From the NCBI GenBank assembly GCA_021201515.1, contig JAJQET010000039.1, positions 1 to 5,014 on the forward strand: a DNA stretch of 5,014 nt, in the 5' to 3' direction. Both the position numbers and the translations under genes were made by a program. The stretch is from Clostridiales bacterium (GTDB lineage Bacteria > Bacillota > Clostridia > Oscillospirales > Oscillospiraceae). This document shows positions 1-3,895 of the stretch, piece after piece (positions within the stretch are counted from its first letter, which is position 1; every line of letters begins with the position of its first letter). The notes beneath the pieces were generated by a model. That model worked only from the letters and a program-made list of their open reading frames with translations. It ran no database searches and was not told the origin of the DNA.

Positions 1-424
1 GCATCACCCGGGCCAGGTGGTGGGGGAAGGTCATGGGGGACATAGAGAGGCGCAGGGCCGCTTCTTTTTTCAGAGAGGCGTCCAGCCCGTAGCTGCCCCC
101 GATCAGAAAGGACAGGGAGGACTGGCCGGACACCGCCAGCTCTGACAGCGTTTCCGCCAGCGCCTCGCTGCTCATCTCTTTGCCCTCCACGCACAGGGCG
201 ATCACCGTGGTGCGCTTCGGCAGCCTGGCCCGGATGGCGGCCCCCTCCTTCTTCAGGGCGGCGTCGATCTGGGCCGGGGCGGGATGCTCCGGCAGGCGCA
301 CCTCAGGCAACTCCACCAGCTCCAGCCTGCACAGACCGGTGAGGCGCTTGCGATACTCCTCCACCGCGTCCTGATAGAACCGCTCTTTCAGCTTCCCCAC
401 GCAGATCACTGTGATGTTCAGCAT
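1..424 (-). CDS. rlmH: RlmH, 23S rRNA pseudouridine-1915 N3-methyltransferase (3' end cut by window)
   Basis: SPOUT-class (trefoil-knot) methyltransferase that uses SAM to methylate N3 of pseudouridine 1915 in helix 69 of 23S rRNA on assembled 70S ribosomes. In the sequence, 141 residues are visible from an ATG at 422-424. The N-terminus MLNITVICVGKLKE is typical of the family. A mid-protein VIALCVEGKEMSSE segment (74-87), the SAM-binding knot motif FLIGGSYGL (106-114) and the SMSPMTFPHHLARV block (127-140) follow in the usual order. The family is about 155-160 residues long, so roughly the last 18 residues, including the conserved C-terminal tail, lie beyond position 1. It begins 16 nt after the walJ stop with a GGAGG ribosome binding site, so it is translated from the walJ mRNA. 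Identity is secure. The break at the left edge is a window artefact, not a truncation. Confidence 0.95.
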   Translation of the reverse strand, partial: MLNITVICVGKLKERFYQDAVEEYRKRLTGLCRLELVELPEVRLPEHPAPAQIDAALKKEGAAIRARLPKRTTVIALCVEGKEMSSEALAETLSELAVSGQSSLSFLIGGSYGLDASLKKEAALRLSMSPMTFPHHLARVM

Positions 425-430
425 AGGGCA

Positions 431-435
431 CCTCC
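431..435 (-). promoter_or_regulatory. Ribosome binding site of rlmH
   Basis: A perfect GGAGG on the minus strand lies 6 nt before the rlmH ATG, inside the 16-nt gap after the walJ stop codon. It fixes the start and shows that rlmH has its own translation signal within the walJ transcript. Confidence 0.85.
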
Positions 436-440
436 GGCGG

Positions 441-1214
441 TCACAGGTAGTAGGGACGGCTCAGCGCGTCCCTGGGGGCCACCTCCAGCGCCGGGTGTAC
501 TCCGGACTGCTCCAGCACCTGAGAGACCACCTGATAGGCGTGCTCCGGCGTATTATTCTCCTGGCTGAGATGACCCAGCACCAGGGTTTTCGCCCCGTGT
601 TGGGCCAGGTACGCGCCGAAGGCGCCCCCTGTCTCGTTGCAGAGATGACCGTGGTCCCCCAGGATCCGGTTTTGCAGCGGGAGGGCATAGGGGCCGCTTT
701 TCAGCCATTCCTCATCGTGGTTGGCCTCGATCAGCGCCAGCTCCACCCCGGCGGCCACGGTGCGCACCTCCTCCGGCACCCAGCCCAGATCTGTCACCAC
801 GGCCAGGCTGTGTCCCCCGCCGGTGCAGCGGTAGCCCACACTGTCCGCCGCGTCGTGGGGGGTGGAGAAGGACTGCACTTCCAGCGCCCCCACTTCCACC
901 GTCTCCCCGGCGGAAAAGGTATGTAGCAGCTCGCCCACCACGGGATACTTCTCCGCCGCCCGGTTTCCGGTGCCCGCCGTGGCATATACCGGCGTGGGGT
1001 AGCGCTTTAAAAAGACCCTGAGCCCGGCAATATGGTCGCTGTGCTCATGGGTCAGAAAGACGGCGTCCAGCGCCTCCGGGTCCAGCCCGGAGGCCTGAAG
1101 GCGGGTGGTGATTTTTTTGCAGGAGATGCCCGCGTCGATCAAAATGGCGGTGTCGTCCTGTTGGACGAGGATGCAATTCCCGCCCGAACCGCTGGCCAGT
1201 GTGCGAAGTAACAA
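441..1214 (-). CDS. walJ: WalJ/YycJ-type metallo-beta-lactamase-fold hydrolase
   Basis: Cytoplasmic MBL-fold hydrolase of the YycJ/WalJ family. In Bacilli the gene sits in the walRK locus near rlmH, and it has been linked to cell-wall and DNA metabolism; the substrate is not settled. 257 residues, the normal family length. Visible motifs are LASGSGGN (6-13) near the N-terminus, the metal-binding HEHSDH (56-61, HxHxDH), TPHD (118-121), TDLG (141-144, metal-bridging Asp), EANHD (163-167), GDHGHLCNE (186-194) and the late LGHLSQENN motif that marks this family. The start is TTG: it puts the LASGS motif at the usual distance from the N-terminus, no in-frame ATG lies just upstream, and GGAGAGGG sits 6 nt before it. 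It is followed 16 nt later by rlmH, and it lies 228 nt downstream of murA. All metal ligands appear intact. The family is certain; the cellular role is inferred. Confidence 0.93.
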   Translation of the reverse strand: MLLRTLASGSGGNCILVQQDDTAILIDAGISCKKITTRLQASGLDPEALDAVFLTHEHSDHIAGLRVFLKRYPTPVYATAGTGNRAAEKYPVVGELLHTFSAGETVEVGALEVQSFSTPHDAADSVGYRCTGGGHSLAVVTDLGWVPEEVRTVAAGVELALIEANHDEEWLKSGPYALPLQNRILGDHGHLCNETGGAFGAYLAQHGAKTLVLGHLSQENNTPEHAYQVVSQVLEQSGVHPALEVAPRDALSRPYYL

Positions 1215-1220
1215 TGGTAT

Positions 1221-1228
1221 CCCTCTCC
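1221..1228 (-). promoter_or_regulatory. Ribosome binding site selecting the TTG start of walJ
   Basis: GGAGAGGG on the minus strand ends 6 nt before the TTG at 1212-1214. There is no ATG or GTG in frame nearby, so this site decides the unusual start. Confidence 0.75.
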
Positions 1229-1240
1229 AGTTCCGAACCT

Positions 1241-1261
1241 GTCCGCCCCATGGGGGCAGAC
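1241..1261 (-). repeat. Inverted repeat in the walJ leader
   Basis: Arms of 9 bp (GTCTGCCCC and GGGGCGGAC on the minus strand, one G-U pair) enclose a 3-nt CAT loop. It lies about 12 nt upstream of the walJ ribosome binding site. No U-tract follows, so it is not a terminator. It could modulate translation or be incidental in GC-rich DNA. Confidence 0.45.
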
Positions 1262-1276
1262 TGCATGACGCCTCTG

Positions 1277-1309
1277 AAAAGCGCAGATCGGAGCCGCTCC
1301 GACCTGCGC
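1277..1309 (-). terminator. Terminator-like hairpin between murA and walJ
   Basis: On the minus strand a 13-bp stem (GCGCAGGTCGGAG pairing with CTCCGATCTGCGC, one G-U pair) has a 3-nt loop and is followed directly by TTTT. This would be a rho-independent terminator or partial attenuator between murA and walJ. The U-tract is short (4), so read-through into walJ-rlmH is plausible. I see no clear promoter between it and walJ. Confidence 0.55.
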
Positions 1310-1355
1310 AGACAGAAACGCGTATGGTTTTTGTGTTGTCTCTACGGTTGTTTCA

Positions 1356-1376
1356 GCGGCTGCCGCGGCAAACCGC
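1356..1376. repeat. GC-rich hairpin with palindromic core
   Basis: A perfect 10-bp palindrome TGCCGCGGCA (1361-1370) is flanked by GCGG (1356-1359) and CCGC (1373-1376). No T-rich run follows on either strand. It is one of several inverted repeats packed into the 228-nt murA-walJ gap. Function unknown. Confidence 0.4.
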
Positions 1377-1388
1377 AGGCCCGTTCTT

Positions 1389-1423
1389 GTGCGCAAAAGA
1401 ACCGTGTTTTCTGCGCACTTTTT
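1389..1423 (+). terminator. Terminator-like hairpin facing the plus strand, just past the murA stop
   Basis: GTGCGCA (1389-1395) pairs perfectly with TGCGCAC (1412-1418). After one mismatch the stem continues by about 4 pairs around an ACCGTG loop, and TTTTT (1419-1423) follows on the plus strand. Polarity is therefore plus, yet there is no plus-strand gene here. On the minus strand the hairpin lies about 20 nt after the murA stop but lacks a U-tract, so there it could act only as an mRNA 3'-end stabiliser. An alternative overlapping stem, GTTCTT/AAGAAC (1383-1388 and 1397-1402), would be mutually exclusive with it. Confidence 0.5.
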
Positions 1424-1442
1424 ACGCCCCGGCGGGCTGCCG

Positions 1443-2741
1443 TCAGCCCACCTGATTATCCCCCAGGCGGCTGGGCGTCCTGGTGTCCATCAGCTCGATA
1501 TCCGCGCCGATGCCCTTCAGCTTGCCCACCAGGTTTTCATAGCCCCGCTCAATATAGTGGATGCACTCGATGGTGGTGGTGCCTCTGGCGGCCAGGCCGG
1601 CCACCACCATGGCGGCCCCGGCCCGCAAGTCACAGGCCCGCAACGGTGCGCCGGTGAGGTAGGGTACCCCCTCGATCACTGCCAGCTTACCGCTGACCTG
1701 AATCCTGGCGCCCATCCGTTTGAACTCATCCACATACCGGAAGCGGTTATCCCAGATGCCCTCGTCGATGGTGCTGGTGCCCTCGGCAATGCAGAGGACG
1801 GCGCTCATCTGTGCCTGCATATCGGTGGGGAAGCCGGGGTAAGGCATGGTCTTGATGTTGGTGCGGCGGAGCTTGCCTGTGCGCATGACACGGACACAGT
1901 CGCCCTCCTCCTCCACCTGAACGCCCATCTCCGCCAGCTTGGCGGTGATGCAGTCCAGATGCTTGGGAATGACGTTGCGGATCAAAACATTGCCCCCGGC
2001 AGAGGCCACGGCCGCCATATAGGTGCCCGCCTCGATCTGGTCGGGGATGATGGAATAGGAGCCGCCCCGCAGCTTTTCCACGCCGCGGATCTTGATGACA
2101 TCGGTTCCCGCGCCCATAATGTCTGCGCCCATGGAATTCAGGAAGTTGGCCAGATCCACCACATGAGGCTCCTTGGCGGCGTTCTCAATCACCGTCAATC
2201 CTTCCGCCAGGACGGCGGCCATCATGACGTTCATGGTGGCGCCTACGCTGACCTGATCCATATACACCGTCGCGCCGGTGAGCTTGCCCTCCGGGGCGCT
2301 GGCATAGACAAAGCCGCCCTGAACATTCACCTGTGCGCCCAGCGCCCGGAAGCCCTTAATATGAAGGTCAATGGGACGAACACCCAAGTCGCACCCGCCG
2401 GGCATGGACACCTCCGCCCTGCCAAACCGGCTCAAGAGGGAGCCGATAAAGTAATAGGAGGCACGCATCCTGCGGGACAGGGAGTCGGGCACACGGAAAT
2501 TATGAATGTGAGAGCAGCAAATTTCAACAGTATTGGAGTTGATGGAACGAACTTCTGCGCCCAGCTCCTGCAAAATCTCCAGGACTAGGGTCACATCGCT
2601 GATTTGGGGTACATTTTCAATGCGGCAAACACCGTTTACCAGGAGCGCGGCAGGCAGAATTGCAACGGCAGCATTCTTCGCGCCGCTGATGACGACCTCA
2701 CCAACAAGCGGCTTACCGCCGTGAATGACATATTGATACAA
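1443..2741 (-). CDS. murA: MurA, UDP-N-acetylglucosamine 1-carboxyvinyltransferase
   Basis: Cytoplasmic enzyme of the first committed step of peptidoglycan synthesis: it transfers enolpyruvate from PEP to UDP-GlcNAc and is the fosfomycin target. 432 residues with the chosen start, close to the family's 417-435. All key residues are present, numbered from the TTG start with the E. coli equivalent in brackets: K22-N23 in SGAKN (K22, N23), C117 in PGGCDLG (catalytic C115), R122 (R120), D307 in PTDMQAQ (D305), R373 in DLRAG (R371) and R399 in ERGYE (R397). Retention of the catalytic Cys predicts fosfomycin sensitivity of the enzyme. An ATG at 2802-2804 would add 21 residues (a Cys-rich, non-conserved stretch). 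I prefer TTG at 2739-2741 because a GAGGG site sits 7 nt upstream and the residue numbering then matches E. coli. Firmicutes often have two MurA paralogues; I cannot tell which one this is. walJ and rlmH follow downstream. Confidence 0.96.
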   Translation of the reverse strand: MYQYVIHGGKPLVGEVVISGAKNAAVAILPAALLVNGVCRIENVPQISDVTLVLEILQELGAEVRSINSNTVEICCSHIHNFRVPDSLSRRMRASYYFIGSLLSRFGRAEVSMPGGCDLGVRPIDLHIKGFRALGAQVNVQGGFVYASAPEGKLTGATVYMDQVSVGATMNVMMAAVLAEGLTVIENAAKEPHVVDLANFLNSMGADIMGAGTDVIKIRGVEKLRGGSYSIIPDQIEAGTYMAAVASAGGNVLIRNVIPKHLDCITAKLAEMGVQVEEEGDCVRVMRTGKLRRTNIKTMPYPGFPTDMQAQMSAVLCIAEGTSTIDEGIWDNRFRYVDEFKRMGARIQVSGKLAVIEGVPYLTGAPLRACDLRAGAAMVVAGLAARGTTTIECIHYIERGYENLVGKLKGIGADIELMDTRTPSRLGDNQVG

Positions 2742-2748
2742 GGTGACA

Positions 2749-2753
2749 CCCTC
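2749..2753 (-). promoter_or_regulatory. Ribosome binding site selecting the TTG start of murA
   Basis: GAGGG (within AAGAGGGTG) on the minus strand is separated by 7 nt from TTG at 2739-2741. The upstream in-frame ATG at 2802-2804 has no comparable purine-rich site. This is the main reason for the shorter protein. Confidence 0.7.
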
Positions 2754-2801
2754 TTTTTCATATATAGCGTCCGAGACGCAGCAAAAGCAGGAGAAACGCA
2801 G

Positions 2802-2852
2802 CATTCCAGCGGAGACAATTCAATCACACGCAACATAAAAACCCCTGGAATG
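2802..2852 (-). repeat. Inverted repeat in the murA 5' leader
   Basis: Perfect 8-bp arms CATTCCAG (2802-2809) and CTGGAATG (2845-2852) with a 35-nt interior, inside the roughly 150-nt untranslated leader predicted for murA. The arms share the ATTCCA core with the repeats upstream of the promoter. The stem could form in the mRNA. No U-tract follows, so attenuation by a terminator is not visible. Confidence 0.4.
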
Positions 2853-2900
2853 AGATCCGTCACTGCTCATAGAAGTCAGCCATAAGCTTTAGACATCTAT

Positions 2901-2929
2901 AGTATAACACCATTCCACGAGAATTGTAA
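2901..2929 (-). promoter_or_regulatory. murA promoter (SigA-type, extended -10)
   Basis: On the minus strand, -35 TTACAA (2924-2929) is followed by a 17-nt spacer and -10 TATACT (2901-2906), preceded by TG one base earlier (extended -10, TGTTATACT). Transcription would start near 2894-2896, giving an untranslated leader of about 150 nt before the TTG start of murA. An A/T tract (2952-2961) lies upstream of the -35 and could act as an UP-like or bent element. Confidence 0.75.
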
Positions 2930-2949
2930 AGTCAAAACAGCAATTCCAC
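2912..2949. promoter_or_regulatory. Candidate operator: repeated ATTCCAC and a GAATTG/CAATTC dyad over the murA -35
   Basis: ATTCCAC occurs at 2912-2918 and again at 2943-2949, 31 bp apart, each followed by AGAA (with one extra G in the first copy). Between them a 6-bp dyad GAATTG (2921-2926) and CAATTC (2941-2946) overlaps the -35 box. The spacing is close to three helical turns, which suits a dimeric or cooperative regulator. The elements are seen; binding is inferred, and no known regulator consensus is recognised. Confidence 0.35.
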
Positions 2950-3024
2950 AGAAATTTTTTTGAAGTGTAAACGCCCGCCGGTTTCTGCCATGAACCGGGA
3001 CGGGGCGCGCATAAACTGGAGTCC

Positions 3025-3037
3025 GGGAGGGGTGAGG
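3025..3037 (+). promoter_or_regulatory. Ribosome binding site region of the MecA-like gene
   Basis: GGGAGGGG (3025-3032) ends 9 nt before a TTG start at 3042-3044, and a second GAGG (3034-3037) lies 4 nt before it. The next in-frame ATG (3054) would be 16 nt or more away, so TTG is preferred. I see no convincing plus-strand -35/-10 pair in 2930-3020. Confidence 0.6.
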
Positions 3038-3041
3038 CAAT

Positions 3042-3518
3042 TTGCAAATCGCTATGCTGGGCAATCTGGTGCTTGGCATCCTGGCCCCGGCGGAGGAGCT
3101 GGCGGAGCGCGGGGTCAGTCCGACGGCGCCGGACGGAGAGGCGCTGCTGCGTCTGGTGTGGGAGGTATGCCGGCAGGAGGGGATTTGTCCTTCCAGGGTG
3201 GACGATGTGGCGGTCAGCGTGGGACGGGGCGGCCTGACCATCCTTTGCTTCCTGCTGCCGTCGGAGCGGGAGTGTTTTCTCTTTGACGGGCTGGGAGAGG
3301 CGCTGGATGCCCTCCGCGGGGCAGAGGTCCCCAGGCGCTGCACGCTGCTGCGCTGTGACCGGGGCTATGTGGCCGCCACCGGCTCGGCCAGGTGCGGGAT
3401 GCACCTGGCCGAGTTCGGCCTGCGGCTGGACGACAGGGCCGCCCTCCGGGCCTGGGCCCGGGGCGAGGTGCTGGCCCAGGGCAGGCAGCTGACCGCCCTC
3501 CTCCGCCGCAGGCGCTGA
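3042..3518 (+). CDS. Short MecA-family-like protein, putative ClpC adaptor lacking the linker
   Basis: 158 residues. Identification rests on pattern comparison by eye with MecA, the adaptor that hands substrates to the ClpC AAA+ unfoldase. N-terminal part: MQI start, EELAERGV (18-25), a helix LLRLVWEVCRQEG (35-47) like the LFWEV helix of MecA, then VSVGRGGLTILCFLLP (58-73) like the end of the MecA N-domain. C-terminal part: FLFDGLGEALDAL (79-91) resembling the MecA FxDFEDVI block, LLRCDRGYVAAT (102-113) resembling its LYxYxGxYYL strand, HLAEFG (121-126) like LAEYG, and a final EVLAQGRQLTALL (142-154) like the terminal EHGKxL region. Bacillus MecA is 218 residues; the missing length is mostly the linker between the domains. 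No signal peptide or membrane segment is seen, so it should be cytoplasmic. It is divergent from murA. Alternative: an unrelated hypothetical protein. The gene itself is well supported by its RBS and long frame; the family call is moderate. Confidence 0.6.
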   Translation: MQIAMLGNLVLGILAPAEELAERGVSPTAPDGEALLRLVWEVCRQEGICPSRVDDVAVSVGRGGLTILCFLLPSERECFLFDGLGEALDALRGAEVPRRCTLLRCDRGYVAATGSARCGMHLAEFGLRLDDRAALRAWARGEVLAQGRQLTALLRRRR

Positions 3519-3589
3519 AGACGAACAGCCGCGACGGGGGTGCAGTTAGTTTTGACAGCAGTGCAGGTTTTATACATGGCAATGTAAGA

Positions 3590-3616
3590 CGCCGCAGGAA
3601 ACGGTTTCCTGCGGCG
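3590..3616. repeat. Perfect 12-bp inverted repeat downstream of the MecA-like gene
   Basis: CGCCGCAGGAAA (3590-3601), loop CGG and TTTCCTGCGGCG (3605-3616). It lies 71 nt after the MecA-like stop. On the plus strand it is followed by CTAAAAATC, not by a U-tract; on the minus strand by TCTTACATT, a poor one. It is thus an exceptionally stable hairpin without standard terminator polarity. It may protect the 3' end of the mRNA or act as a processed terminator. Confidence 0.55.
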
Positions 3617-3648
3617 CTAAAAATCACGACTTTATTCTACACTTTTCA

Positions 3649-3831
3649 TGGATGGACGCAGAGGCCTCTTCGGATGCGACGGTATTGGCTTGAGGGGTTA
3701 TTCTTCCTGGAGAAGGGCTGTAAAGGAAAGCCGTCTAAGAAACGCCGATTGCAGCCCTTCCTCCGCGCTCACATCCACCGGAAACAGCAAACAGGCCCAG
3801 GCGGCCGCTGAGCGCCTCCTGGGCCGTTTTT
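3649..3831 (+). ncRNA. Candidate structured RNA or long 3' UTR ending in a terminator
   Basis: Several nested complementary blocks suggest a rod-like fold: TGGATG (3649-3654) with CATCCA (3773-3778) outside, and GGAGAAGGGCTG (3709-3720) with CAGCCCTTCCTCC (3752-3764, one bulged base) inside, enclosing a 31-nt purine-rich loop. A rho-independent terminator follows 15 nt after the outer stem. I do not recognise a known RNA family and find no convincing promoter directly upstream. It may simply be the structured 3' UTR of the MecA-like mRNA. The pairing is seen; existence as a separate RNA is speculative. Confidence 0.25.
3794..3831 (+). terminator. Rho-independent terminator, probably bidirectional
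   Basis: GGCCCAGG (3794-3801) pairs perfectly with CCTGGGCC (3818-3825), with further G-C pairing inside, followed by GTTTTT (3826-3831) on the plus strand. This ends transcription from the MecA-like gene side. On the minus strand the same hairpin is followed by the T-rich TGTTTGCTGTTT, so it can also stop transcripts from the ubiD-family gene. Convergent genes often share such a terminator. Confidence 0.85.
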
Positions 3832-3854
3832 ATCGGTTATGTGGGGGGGAAGAA

Positions 3855-3894
3855 GCCGTCTGAATTTACCCGCCTGAGGAAAGCCGGAGACGGC
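3855..3894 (-). repeat. Inverted repeat just past the ubiD-family stop
   Basis: GCCGTCT (3855-3861) and AGACGGC (3888-3894) give a 7-bp stem with a 26-nt loop, starting 1 nt after the minus-strand gene ends. On the minus strand TTCTTCC follows, so it may be a weak terminator upstream of the stronger hairpin at 3794-3825. Confidence 0.35.
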
Positions 3895-3895
3895 C

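Larger units (their letters stand above)
3519..3895. other. 377-nt convergent intergenic region without a supported protein gene
   Basis: It lies between the stops of the MecA-like gene and the ubiD-family gene. It holds a perfect 12-bp hairpin (3590-3616), a segment able to fold into a long interrupted stem (3649-3778), a strong terminator (3794-3831) and a weaker inverted repeat (3855-3894). Short frames here have no ribosome binding site or recognisable motifs. No tRNA, SRP RNA, tmRNA or known riboswitch motif is recognised. Confidence 0.7.

Noticed and set aside
1..424. SCC-type integration site at the 3' end of rlmH
   Set aside because: Staphylococcal cassettes insert in the last codons of rlmH, but those codons are outside the window and no recombinase or att-like repeat is visible.
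411..926. 171-codon plus-strand open frame antisense to walJ
   Set aside because: It is a mirror of a well-conserved metallohydrolase; no ribosome binding site or domain is seen.
1139..1396. Minus-strand 85-codon frame overlapping the start of walJ
   Set aside because: It runs through the inverted repeats and then into walJ in another frame; composition is Ala/Thr/Arg-rich and there is no recognisable motif.
1389..2588. 399-codon plus-strand open frame antisense to murA
   Set aside because: It lies entirely within murA and its 3' gap, its product is rich in Gly/His/Ala with no recognisable motif, and MurA on the other strand is unambiguous. Long antisense frames are common in GC-rich genes.
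2636..2863. Minus-strand 75-codon frame across the murA leader and start
   Set aside because: It overlaps the murA N-terminus in a different frame and lacks a convincing ribosome binding site.
3552..3577. TTGACA followed by TATACAT on the plus strand as a promoter for a small RNA
   Set aside because: The -35 is perfect but the spacer is only 13 nt, and the position 17 nt downstream reads CATGGC. Not a credible SigA promoter without further data.
3649..3831. 6S RNA or SRP RNA
   Set aside because: The central bubble pattern of 6S RNA and the GGAAGCAG-type loop of SRP RNA are not present; only a generic structured RNA can be suggested.
3392..3863. Plus-strand frames after and overlapping the MecA-like gene
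   Set aside because: One is a shifted frame of the MecA-like gene, the other runs through the hairpins and terminator; neither has motifs or a ribosome binding site.
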